Origin: Terriglobia bacterium
Lineage (GTDB): Bacteria > Acidobacteriota > Terriglobia > Terriglobales > Acidobacteriaceae
Direction: 5' to 3'
DNA length: 64,000 bases
Assembly: GCA_020073525.1 (NCBI GenBank)
Contig: JAIQFA010000001.1
Span: 124,001-188,000 of the forward strand
Shown: positions 16,543-24,284 of the stretch, in pieces
Layout of the letters: every line of letters starts with the position of its first letter
Numbering within the stretch: the stretch's first letter is position 1
Program-made: the position numbers and the translations under genes
Notes under the pieces: model-generated
Databases searched by the model: none
What the model was told of the DNA's origin: nothing
Seen by the model: the letters and a program-made list of their open reading frames with translations, nothing else

Positions 16543-17268
16543 ATGATTACTCGACTCGAAGACAAGGAACTCAAGCGGCAGAGTCGGCGTCAATTGCTCA
16601 CGCTGGCGCCGGTCGCTGCGTTGGGCGTCTTTGTCTTTCCCAAGGTGAGCGACCGCCTGGTTGCGGCCGGAGTTCGTTTCAGCGATTGGGCCTCCGGCGG
16701 CCTGTTCCGTTCCCAGCATCTGGCCCAGACGTTCTTGGATTCCGAAGTCGTCCCGTTTGAGAAGTTCCCTTACAACGGCTATGACGTGCTCGACCCCGAA
16801 GTCGACTTGGAGAAGTGGACGCTGACCGTAGAAGGCGACGTGCAGCGTCCCGGGGAATACAAGCTGTCGCAGATCCAGGCGCTGACGAAGATCAACCAGA
16901 ACACACGTCATGTCTGCGTGGAGGGCTGGGACGTGGTGGGATCGTTTGGAGGTGCGCGTATTTCGGACTTCCTTACCCTGGTTGGAGCCAGCACCGGCGC
17001 GCGCTTTTTGGAAGTTGAATGCGCGGATGACTACTACGAGTCGATCGACATGGCGTCCGCGCTGCATCCGCAGTCGCTGTTCTGTTACGAGATGTACGGA
17101 CAGCCTCTCGACCGCAAACATGGCGCGCCGCTGCGTCTGCAGATGCCGACCAAACTGGGATACAAGCAGGCGAAGTATCTGGATACGATTCGCGTGATCA
17201 ACGTTCTGAAGCCCGGCAAAACCGGCTACTGGGAAGATCAGGGCTACAGCTGGTTCGGAGGACTGTGA
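16543..17268 (+). CDS. Tat-exported molybdopterin-dependent oxidoreductase (sulfite oxidase/YedY fold)
   Basis: A 241-residue Mo-cofactor enzyme. The N-terminus has a twin-arginine segment SRRQLLTLAPVAALG (residues 14-28), so the folded enzyme should be exported with its cofactor. The cofactor-ligating cysteine is Cys125 in RHVCVEGWDVVGSFGG, the family's CVEGW motif; DDYYESIDM and LDRKHGAPLRLQMP complete the sulfite-oxidase-type fold. The lack of a dimerisation domain and the length fit YedY/MsrP-like enzymes, which reduce S- or N-oxides or oxidise sulfite; the substrate is not evident. It is followed by a cytochrome b gene whose ATG overlaps its stop codon, so the pair probably moves electrons between the quinone pool and this enzyme. 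Confidence 0.9.
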   Translation: MITRLEDKELKRQSRRQLLTLAPVAALGVFVFPKVSDRLVAAGVRFSDWASGGLFRSQHLAQTFLDSEVVPFEKFPYNGYDVLDPEVDLEKWTLTVEGDVQRPGEYKLSQIQALTKINQNTRHVCVEGWDVVGSFGGARISDFLTLVGASTGARFLEVECADDYYESIDMASALHPQSLFCYEMYGQPLDRKHGAPLRLQMPTKLGYKQAKYLDTIRVINVLKPGKTGYWEDQGYSWFGGL

Positions 17269-18080
17269 TGTCGAACGAAGAAGAGCGCGAAGAGAAGAAA
17301 GACGCCGCTCCTCAGCCGGAACCAGTGACACCCGCTCAGGCGGATGGCGCTGAGAGTGCGGAAGCGAAACTGGAGGCGGCTGCCGCCGAGCCCGCGCCAG
17401 TTGAGCCGGTCGCGGGAGCAGAGGCGCCAGAGCTAGTTCGTGCCGCCTATGAGCATCCGCTGGCGATTCGCATCACTCACTGGGTCAATGCCATCAGCTT
17501 GTTCGTGATGATAAGCAGCGGGCTGCGGATTTTCCGAGCTTTCCCGAGCTTTGGTCCGAAGATCCCGGAACAGGTGTTCCTGGATGTACCCAAGTCACTC
17601 ACGCTCGGCGGATGGCTCGGCGGCGCCTTGCAGTGGCATTTCACTTTCATGTGGTTCTTTGCCGCCAGCGGGCTGTTTTATGTGGCATATCAGGTCATCA
17701 GCGGCCACTACCGCACAATGTTGTTCGCGCCGCGCGATATCCCGGGCGTGTGGCCGATGGCGCGACATTACTTTTTCTTTGGTCCCAAGCCCCCGGCGAC
17801 GGGGCAGTACAACCCGCTGCAGAAACTGGCTTACACATCGACCGTCGGGTTCGGGGCGTTGTCGCTGCTCACGGGAATCGTCCTGTACAAGCCGGCGCAA
17901 TTTTCCTGGCTGGCGTTTCTATTCGGCGGCTATCATCTCGCGCGCGGGTGGCATTTCGCGGCAATGTGCGGATTTCTCGCGTTCATTCCCGGCCACCTGA
18001 TCATGGTTCTGCTGCACGGCTGGGCGAACTTCTTCTCCATGCTTTCGGGATGGAAGCGCGAGCCAGAGTATCAGGAGTAG
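17268..18080 (+). CDS. Cytochrome b561-type membrane subunit of the Mo-oxidoreductase
   Basis: A 270-residue membrane protein. The first ~60 residues are a Glu/Ala/Pro-rich cytoplasmic extension; four to five transmembrane segments follow. Histidines in HPLAIRITHWVNAISLFVM, in LQWHFTFMWFF and in YHLARGWHFAAMCGF are placed like the haem b ligands of hydrogenase/thiosulfate-reductase type cytochrome b subunits. The ATG at 17268 overlaps the TGA of the preceding gene (TGATG); an in-frame GTG at 17265 is possible. The coupling suggests it is the quinol- or quinone-reactive anchor for that periplasmic enzyme. The acidic extension is unusual and is not part of the family core. Confidence 0.87.
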   Translation: MSNEEEREEKKDAAPQPEPVTPAQADGAESAEAKLEAAAAEPAPVEPVAGAEAPELVRAAYEHPLAIRITHWVNAISLFVMISSGLRIFRAFPSFGPKIPEQVFLDVPKSLTLGGWLGGALQWHFTFMWFFAASGLFYVAYQVISGHYRTMLFAPRDIPGVWPMARHYFFFGPKPPATGQYNPLQKLAYTSTVGFGALSLLTGIVLYKPAQFSWLAFLFGGYHLARGWHFAAMCGFLAFIPGHLIMVLLHGWANFFSMLSGWKREPEYQE

Positions 18081-18106
18081 AGAATCGCTCTGCGGGGAAG
18101 GTTGCT

Positions 18107-18139
18107 GGTGGAGAGGCGGGCGTCCCCGCCCGACCCTCC
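18107..18139. repeat. Short GC hairpin
   Basis: GGTGGAGAGGCGGGCG and CCCGCCCGACCCTCC form a hairpin between the convergent cytochrome b and MKxD-repeat genes. A similar GGTGGAGAG...GGGCGCCCCGCCCG sequence stands at 58010-58035. There is no U tract. Confidence 0.5.
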
Positions 18140-18155
18140 ATCGTAGAACTCAGAC

Positions 18156-18422
18156 CTAGTGCTTCATGCTGTCGTCATGCTTCATTTCGTCCTTCTGCAT
18201 GGCGTCCTTTTTCATCTCGTCTTTCTTCACCTTCTTGGACTTTTTCTTCTTGGAGTCCTTCGCCATGTCGTCCTTCTTCATGGTGTCGCCGCTCTTCATC
18301 TGATCGCTTTTCATCTGATCGTTCTTCATGTCGCCGCTCTTCATGGCATCGCCCGATTGTGCGAAGGCCAGGGCGCCGAACAGCATGATCGTGGACATCA
18401 ACCTTACTAACGTCGTTTTCAT
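18156..18422 (-). CDS. Secreted Met/Lys/Asp-repeat protein
   Basis: An 88-residue protein: signal peptide MKTTLVRLMSTIMLFGALAF cut near AFA-QSGD, then low-complexity charged sequence made of MKxDx pentads (MKSGD MKNDQ MKSDQ MKSGD, later MKKDA MQKDE MKHDD) around a Lys-rich core KKKKSKKVKK. Similar pentapeptide MKKD-type proteins are found as short exported proteins in several phyla, sometimes next to stress or metal genes; their function is unclear. The ATG at 18422 is preferred, with GGAGAG 10 nt upstream; an in-frame GTG at 18428 would be closer to that site. It faces the cytochrome b gene convergently. Confidence 0.7.
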   Translation of the reverse strand: MKTTLVRLMSTIMLFGALAFAQSGDAMKSGDMKNDQMKSDQMKSGDTMKKDDMAKDSKKKKSKKVKKDEMKKDAMQKDEMKHDDSMKH

Positions 18423-18621
18423 AGACACATCTCTCCTGTTGGATTCTTATGGATTTCATCGCCCTGATTCTGCAGGGCCAGGCATGAGATGCATTGCGTG
18501 GAAGGAAGTTACAGCGCTAAGAAGAAAGCCGCTATCAGCTTTGCGCTGATCGCGGCAATCAAGGGAGCGCGAGGAAAACGCGAACGACGAAAATGCGATT
18601 GTGCGAATCCGGGTAGGATGA

Positions 18622-19656
18622 CTAGGGCCCTACGATGGCGGACGCTTTGTTGTTTACGTTCACGATCGCGCAGACCACCTTTCCGCTCCCGAGCGTGGCG
18701 CACCCTGGATTTCCGACCGTAGTTTGGCCCAAACGTGTGAAACCTAACCACGAAGAACCGTTGTACTGATCAACCCATAAGGCGCTATCCGTCACCCCAA
18801 AAGCTCCACACGCGAGCTGGCTTGCAGCCACGTTGGCGCAGCTCGCCTTGGTTCCCACCAATCCGCCCATACCGCCCCATCCCGTCCAAGTCGCCGCTGC
18901 CCATGTTCCGCCAGGAAAGCGATTTCCGTACAGTGCGGAGTCCGTTCCGCGCGCGAAGCATACCGCTTCTCCACTCACTCCAAAGTTTGAGCAAGTCGGT
19001 TCCCCAGTTGCCCTGCCGCCGAGGTTGATGAATCCATCCCATGCCGTCCCGTTATAGCGATTGGCGATGATGCTGCTCGTCGTATCGAGCATGATGCAGA
19101 CCACGCGCCCGGCGTCGTCGCTGCCGCAACCGGGAGCCGAGGTTGAAGTCGCCGTCTGGCTGTCAAAAGCGCTCCAGGCGGTGCCGTTGAACACACTGGA
19201 GGTCAGCCCGCCGGTCACGCTGCGCGCCGCACACAGCACACGCCCGCCGCCCAGTGAAGCACAACTCGGGGCCGATGCCAGCGAACCCTTCACCTTGACT
19301 TCGGTGCTCCATGTTGTGCCGTTGAACGTCGCCGCCGCCATGCCGCCATTGGAAGCGCGGGCCGCGCAGACGACATGTCCATTACCGTCATTCGCGCAAC
19401 TCGGCGCGGAGGTAATGACTCCTGCCAACTTCGTCCAGCCCGACCAGGTTGATCCATTGAACTGGTTCACAAGCAACGTGTTGGTAAAGCCGCTGGCCGC
19501 GCACGCCGCTTGTCCACCCGAGGTCGGAGCGCACGCCACGTCAGAGTTCACCGTCGTCGATCCCATCGAAACAAACGATCCCCAGGCGGCCATCGCCGGA
19601 TACGCTTGCACAAGTAAAAACACCAGAGCTAGACAAACAACAAACCGGGTTTTCAT
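18622..19656 (-). CDS. Secreted seven-repeat protein, probable beta-propeller
   Basis: A 344-residue secreted protein with a signal peptide ending near AYPAMA (residues 1-24). The mature part consists of seven repeats of about 46 residues, each with a first Cys in a SAPSCAND-like start, a second Cys in a GHVVCAA-like strand, and a NGTTWS-like turn. The final repeat lacks its last strand while the mature N-terminus supplies WGSFVSMG, the arrangement seen when a seven-bladed propeller closes with a shared blade. The Cys pairs would form one disulfide per blade. Repeats of this look occur in fucose-binding and tachylectin-like propellers, but no ligand can be assigned. The ATG at 19656 has AAAGGAG before it. 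Confidence 0.75.
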   Translation of the reverse strand: MKTRFVVCLALVFLLVQAYPAMAAWGSFVSMGSTTVNSDVACAPTSGGQAACAASGFTNTLLVNQFNGSTWSGWTKLAGVITSAPSCANDGNGHVVCAARASNGGMAAATFNGTTWSTEVKVKGSLASAPSCASLGGGRVLCAARSVTGGLTSSVFNGTAWSAFDSQTATSTSAPGCGSDDAGRVVCIMLDTTSSIIANRYNGTAWDGFINLGGRATGEPTCSNFGVSGEAVCFARGTDSALYGNRFPGGTWAAATWTGWGGMGGLVGTKASCANVAASQLACGAFGVTDSALWVDQYNGSSWLGFTRLGQTTVGNPGCATLGSGKVVCAIVNVNNKASAIVGP

Positions 19657-19745
19657 AATGGATACTCCTTTGCAGTTTCCAAATTGTGTAACAGTCCGCG
19701 ACAATCAGGTTGGGTCAAGACTCCGTCGTGCCTAATCTCCAATTC

Positions 19746-20741
19746 TTATCGGATTGCGATACGCCCACTCTCTGTGTGCGCTTCAATTCGCTTGCCGCCA
19801 CCGTTTACCGTCCGGTGGATGTGCTTGGCGCCAGCCTCGGGCTTGCCGAGATCGTCCCGATCGACTTGAAACTCGCCGGTTTTCGTCGAAGCATCGAGTT
19901 CGAACCTGGCAGTTTCCGGCAATTCGAGTCGAATATTTCCCGACACAGAACTCACCTGCCAGTCATCGTGGGGTATCGCTTTTACGTGCAGATCTCCCCC
20001 GTCGGTCGAGCCCACAAAGCTGCCTCGCGCTCCACCCACGTCAATTCTCCCGGACCCTTTTTTGACGGTTGCCGTGGACGGTCCGACGACCATCAGCGTA
20101 ATGTCGCCATCTTCTGTCTCAGCAGTGATCCCTTGTGCAGCGCGAGCGCAAGATATATTTCCGTGGTGGGTCATCGCTTCGGCGTGTTCTCCGATGACCT
20201 GGACATCCAGATTTCCGGTATCCGCCTGGGCATGCACGCCCTTCGATACGTAGGAAGCACTGATGTCGCCCCGTTCCGTTGCTGCTTTCACAGGCCCCAT
20301 GATCCCGCTAATGATTTGCTTGCCAATGTTGACCTGCGACGTGACTTCGGTTCGATACGGAACATCGATTCGGTAAAGAACGTTGCTCCCTGCTTCTGCA
20401 CGGGCAGGATCGGAAGCGGACCGGATGGTGAAGTGATTTCCATCTTGCTCGATGGTTGGCGGCTTGAAGGTGCTTTCGTTTGGCTTGGCGTTGACAGAAG
20501 TCTGCGCCAGTGCCGCGATCGACACCTGTCCATCGCGGCTATAAACAATTTGCAGGTCGGCTCTGGCAAGGTCAACGTCGAGGGTCACAGGCTCTTGAAT
20601 CGTAACCGTGAAAGTTCGGCGAAATTCGGGAGTAGCCTGCGCCAGAGTCAGCGCACTGCACGCCATCCAGACGATCAAACCCATGATCGTCCCGGCCAGG
20701 ACTCTCAAGCATCGCGGATTCGTAGTTATGCGCGTTGACAT
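19746..20741 (-). CDS. DUF4097-type beta-strand repeat protein
   Basis: A 331-residue protein with a signal or anchor helix (VLAGTIMGLIVWMACSALTL, residues ~15-34) and then a parallel-beta repeat pattern: RADLQIVYSRDGQVSIAA, GDISASYVSKGVHAQ, GNLDVQVIGEHAEAM, EDGDITLMVVGPSTA, GNIRLELPETARFEL, TESGRIAIR. This is the DUF4097 (putative adhesin) pattern of regularly spaced G-D/N-I/V turns. Its role is unknown; members are often near sigma/anti-sigma genes. Its start overlaps the end of the preceding gene by 16 nt, so it is the last gene of the operon that begins with the di-haem oxidoreductase. No strong ribosome binding site is visible, consistent with coupling. Confidence 0.82.
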   Translation of the reverse strand: MSTRITTNPRCLRVLAGTIMGLIVWMACSALTLAQATPEFRRTFTVTIQEPVTLDVDLARADLQIVYSRDGQVSIAALAQTSVNAKPNESTFKPPTIEQDGNHFTIRSASDPARAEAGSNVLYRIDVPYRTEVTSQVNIGKQIISGIMGPVKAATERGDISASYVSKGVHAQADTGNLDVQVIGEHAEAMTHHGNISCARAAQGITAETEDGDITLMVVGPSTATVKKGSGRIDVGGARGSFVGSTDGGDLHVKAIPHDDWQVSSVSGNIRLELPETARFELDASTKTGEFQVDRDDLGKPEAGAKHIHRTVNGGGKRIEAHTESGRIAIR

Positions 20742-21856
20742 ATGAATCGTTGATTAGCTTCAGGCCGCGGTAAGTCGCGGTCCCGTGGAACCGACGACCG
20801 ATAAGTTCTGGCGAAAACGGAACTGGCGAGAAATAGGGCTCCGACTAGCGCGCCCACAAGAATGGTCCACGCCAGAAAGTGCTTACCAGCCGGCAAAGGG
20901 ACAGCCGGCTCTGGCGCTCCCACGATGTGCGCCAGCGGTGTCCCGGTGAAGGCCGCATCGTAAAGTGGCATGTCGCGCTGCGCTGAGGTTGTCGCTTTCG
21001 TTTCTGTTCCAGCTGCATGACCCGCGGGAGACAATGAGAACGTCAGTGATTGCCCGGAATGCAGGCTGGCGGCCACATAAGTCGATAACCCGTTCTGCTC
21101 GCCCCGATTCCAGAAGATGCTCGGGGCTATCGCTTCGAAGCGCAGCGCTTCAGGAACGATCAATGCGACTTGCTCGACGGAATGCAGTACAGGTTTGGTG
21201 ATCGAGACCTGCCCGTCGTACGGCAGGTGATAGAGCACTCTGATCTTCGTCGATCCCGGACGAATCGGATAAGCGATGCAGTATTGATCCCGCGGCCCAC
21301 AGGCGGATGCGCCTAGGAGGAATGGAAGAGTTCCGGGTGGTTGCACGGCTGCGGAATCCAACACCGAGCCTTTCGGAAGTTGGAAACTGAAGGGTGCCGA
21401 CAGAGTGCGCGGGGGATTCGACGGATTCGACACTTCGAAGAATTCGGTGATGTTAAGCCGCGGACCCTCTAACCTCGGGAATAGAGTGTTGGACGCTTCA
21501 TGTACTACGGCGAGTCGCGGAACGGCGTTATACACGGAGACCGTGATCGGCTCTGATCCGGCTAGCAGGGGAGTATGGTACGACACGTTTTGGTGAAAGA
21601 CGGCTACCAGGTAGCGTGAACCTGCTGGACGTTCGAATTGGAACGCCCCTTGCGCATCGCTCTTCGCGCGCGCCACTTCGTGCATGGTTTGATCCACGCG
21701 GTACAGAATGACTTGGTCACCGGACGAGGGCTTATTGGAACTGAGATTCATGACCGTGCCGGCGATGGTGGAAGCCGCGGAAACGGACGTCAGCAACGAC
21801 AAGATTGCAATCAGAACCAGTCGCTTAGGCACGCTTCGTTTCCCTGTCGTGGTCAT
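20726..21856 (-). CDS. Carboxypeptidase-regulatory-like domain protein with C-terminal membrane helix
   Basis: A 376-residue exported protein. A signal peptide (LVLIAILSLLTSVSAAS) leads to a carboxypeptidase-regulatory-like beta-sandwich (GTVMNLSSNKPSSGDQVILY, DAQGAFQFERPAGSRYLVAV; residues ~35-115), a second beta-rich domain, and a C-terminal helix (FLAWTILVGALVGALFLA) with a basic tail facing the cytoplasm. The frame extends to 22162, but the added 102 residues run antisense to the cytochrome gene's end; the ATG at 21856 has a GGAGAG ribosome binding site. It follows the di-haem oxidoreductase by 61 nt. The protein probably sits in the inner membrane with its sandwich domains in the periplasm. 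Function unknown. Confidence 0.8.
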   Translation of the reverse strand: MTTTGKRSVPKRLVLIAILSLLTSVSAASTIAGTVMNLSSNKPSSGDQVILYRVDQTMHEVARAKSDAQGAFQFERPAGSRYLVAVFHQNVSYHTPLLAGSEPITVSVYNAVPRLAVVHEASNTLFPRLEGPRLNITEFFEVSNPSNPPRTLSAPFSFQLPKGSVLDSAAVQPPGTLPFLLGASACGPRDQYCIAYPIRPGSTKIRVLYHLPYDGQVSITKPVLHSVEQVALIVPEALRFEAIAPSIFWNRGEQNGLSTYVAASLHSGQSLTFSLSPAGHAAGTETKATTSAQRDMPLYDAAFTGTPLAHIVGAPEPAVPLPAGKHFLAWTILVGALVGALFLASSVFARTYRSSVPRDRDLPRPEANQRFICQRA

Positions 21857-21917
21857 ATCAGTCTCTCCGGATAACCGCCTCCCGCTTGTGCGGGAGACGG
21901 CTACGTTTTCGGCGCGG

Positions 21918-23474
21918 CTACAGAGAACGGAGGAAATCCAGGATCGCCTGCTGATCGGCGGGCGACAGATGGTTGAATTTGTGGACGACTCCGTTCGCTT
22001 CAGACGCAGGATATTGAGACAACGCGGGCGATGAATGATCCCGAATAGCTTTGAGCAGATCCGTCGTTCTTCCGTCGTGAATGAAGAAGATGCGCTGGCC
22101 CACACCCCAAAGCGGAGTGGTTCGGAACTCGTCCGGACCAGCGTGGCCCTGGACGACTTCATCCGCGAGTTTGGAACCCATGTGATGAACGAGCAAGTCC
22201 GAGTACAGATTGACCGGCCGATCCTGCAGTACCGGACTGTTCATAACGGGAGCGGTCTGCATCTGCGGCGTGTGACAAAGCGCGCACCCGACATTCGCAA
22301 AAATGGCCTTACCCCTTTTTGCGCTGTCGCTTGGATTCGGATCGGGGGCGGGACCATCCGTAAACCTCATCATCACCTGGAACTGCATCCAGTCGGGCAG
22401 GATGTGAAGAGGATTATCAAACCACTGATTCTTGTGGTCGTCTGAATCCGTACGAGTAACGTCGTTCGGCGCCGGCTTTTCCGGGCCTTGGCACGCGGGA
22501 TCCTCTTCCGTCGGGGTGGGGAAAACCTCATTCGTAATGCCCACTTCGACGTTGTAGGCTTCACCCGCAAAAATTGTGATCGACTTGTTTTGGGCCTTCC
22601 ACCCGAAACGGGTGATGGTGCCATCGTTGCCGCTGCGGTTGGGATGTCCCGCAATGCCAAGCGGAGCGCGCAAGGTAGCGGTCGCGTCATGCTGGGCCAG
22701 AATCTCTCGATCCTGGATCGACTCCATCAGTCCCAGTCCCGTCATCTGCAGAGGAATCCGGAAGGCGAGATTGCCCGCCTTGTATTGCGCTTCGAAATCA
22801 GGTTGCGTCAGCGCGCAGTTGGGAATGGTCGGGTCATTCGTACTCCCGCGCACGGTCCAGAGCTGGTGTACTCCGCCATCTCGCGTGCCATCCGGGTTGT
22901 ACTTGAACCGCACCTCACGCGACGGTCCAAATTGCTTTTCGAAGGACGGAACATTGTTCTGTCTGCCGTAGCGATGCGGAACCAGTCGGAACTGTGGATT
23001 CTCTGCCTGCTGCGGTGTTGGGTCGCCGGGATTTGGAACAATGTAGCCACCCGATCCGCCCAGTTGTGGTTGCGCGTGGCAAACAAAGCACTGATCGGCA
23101 TTGTGCCGCGCTCCCAATCCATTGGAGTTGGTGTGGAACTGGGGGAACATGGGATCGAGTTCGCCCAGTCCGGTGACTGGCGATCCATCCGTCACATCGG
23201 CACATTCATCGCACGTGGATTCCAGTTGCCCCGCGCGCAGGATTCCTTCTTCAAAAGACGCCAGCTCGTTAGGATTGACCGGGACGCCGGTCGTCGGGTT
23301 CGGGCTGATCAGCGGTGGGTGCGGAATTGGAATGCCCTGCTGTTGCAGCCCGCCTCCGGTGTTTTGAATCCCGCCTCGTACGCCCGGGTCCTTCTGAGCG
23401 AAGACCGCGGACGGAAGGAGGAGCAACGCCAACGTGGCAATTAGGCTTTGGACAGACCTTTGAGTTTTTCTCAT
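21918..23474 (-). CDS. Di-haem c-type cytochrome oxidoreductase (DHOR family)
   Basis: A 518-residue exported cytochrome. A Sec signal (SLIATLALLLLPSAVFAQ) is followed by two CxxCH haem-binding sites, CFVCH (about residue 128) and CALCH (about 410), and blocks typical of the di-haem oxidoreductase family: FGWKAQNKSITIFAGEAYNVE, TPLWGVGQRIFFIHDGRTTDL near the C-terminus and DLLKAIRDHS. Members are related to MauG-type and di-haem peroxidase proteins, but many, as here, have no assigned substrate. Two extra cysteines (CDEC near residue 105) are present. The ATG at 23474 has GGAG 7 nt upstream. It starts an operon with the two genes downstream and is divergent from the sigma factor gene at 23712. 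Confidence 0.87.
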   Translation of the reverse strand: MRKTQRSVQSLIATLALLLLPSAVFAQKDPGVRGGIQNTGGGLQQQGIPIPHPPLISPNPTTGVPVNPNELASFEEGILRAGQLESTCDECADVTDGSPVTGLGELDPMFPQFHTNSNGLGARHNADQCFVCHAQPQLGGSGGYIVPNPGDPTPQQAENPQFRLVPHRYGRQNNVPSFEKQFGPSREVRFKYNPDGTRDGGVHQLWTVRGSTNDPTIPNCALTQPDFEAQYKAGNLAFRIPLQMTGLGLMESIQDREILAQHDATATLRAPLGIAGHPNRSGNDGTITRFGWKAQNKSITIFAGEAYNVEVGITNEVFPTPTEEDPACQGPEKPAPNDVTRTDSDDHKNQWFDNPLHILPDWMQFQVMMRFTDGPAPDPNPSDSAKRGKAIFANVGCALCHTPQMQTAPVMNSPVLQDRPVNLYSDLLVHHMGSKLADEVVQGHAGPDEFRTTPLWGVGQRIFFIHDGRTTDLLKAIRDHSSPALSQYPASEANGVVHKFNHLSPADQQAILDFLRSL

Positions 23475-23711
23475 ATCGTCTCCGAAGATTCTGGGCTGAA
23501 CGAGGGGAGAGTTGGTGCATTCGTCGCTGCCCTTTTGCTGCTTCTTACTAACAACTGCGGAAACCAAGGGCAAAATCGGGTCAAGAAACTGATGAAACGC
23601 AAAAATAATTCGTGTCGATTACCAATGGCAGGATGCACTTTGCTGTCTTCGTTGACTTGACAGAGGCCTCCAGCTATCTTTACGTCACTTAGGTTGGGGC
23701 TGTAACTGACT

Positions 23712-24284
23712 GTGAATCAACAACATTCGCACCCGGTTAGCGAACTGCTCGTACGCTGGAAGGCGGGCGATCAGGAAGCGCTTGAAGCTCTGGTCCCTCT
23801 CGTTTACCGGGAACTCCGCGATATCGCGCGGCGCCATCTCCAGCGGGAACGTCCCGGACATACTTTGCAGAGTGCGGCGTTGGTCCACGAGGCCTACATA
23901 CGTCTGCTCGACCAGCGTCCATTTGATACCGAGAATCGCGCTCATTTTCTAGCAGTGGCTTCGCGTCTGATGCGCCAGATACTGGTGGACCACGCCCGCA
24001 CCTATGGTGCTGCCAAGCGCGGCGCCGACCGCAGGGTCGAGCTCGATGCCTCGCTTGTCCTTCCTCAAGTGCGGAGGACCGATGTGGTTGCGCTTGACGA
24101 CGCTCTAAAAGACTTAGCCAGTCTGGATGAACAACAGGGCCGCATCGTCGAGCTGCGTTTTTTCGGGGGGCTGTCGACCGAAGAGATCGCGGAAGTGTTG
24201 GGAATTTCTCCCTCCACGGTCAAGCGAGATTGGAATGTGGCAAAGGCATGGTTGACCAGGCAAATGAAGAAGGGAACCCCGTGA
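23712..24284 (+). CDS. ECF sigma factor, SigAcidoPlancto type
   Basis: A 190-residue ECF sigma factor of the acido/planctomycete type (TIGR02999-like). Region 2 includes LVPLVYRELRDIARRHLQRE and ALVHEAYIRLLDQ, then FLAVASRLMRQILVDHARTY; region 4 has IVELRFFGGLSTEEIAEVLG and the recognition helix STVKRDWNVAKAWL. This subtype is usually encoded next to a serine/threonine kinase rather than an anti-sigma factor, as here. The start is GTG at 23712; no ATG is available at the right position. The kinase gene begins with a GTG overlapping this gene's stop codon, so the two proteins are made in step. A direct phospho-control of the sigma factor by the kinase is inferred, not shown. Confidence 0.92.
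   Translation: MNQQHSHPVSELLVRWKAGDQEALEALVPLVYRELRDIARRHLQRERPGHTLQSAALVHEAYIRLLDQRPFDTENRAHFLAVASRLMRQILVDHARTYGAAKRGADRRVELDASLVLPQVRRTDVVALDDALKDLASLDEQQGRIVELRFFGGLSTEEIAEVLGISPSTVKRDWNVAKAWLTRQMKKGTP

Noticed and set aside
24230-24280. Upstream ATG start for the first kinase
   Set aside because: It would lie inside the sigma factor gene; the GTG at 24281 overlaps the sigma stop codon and gives the usual N-terminus.
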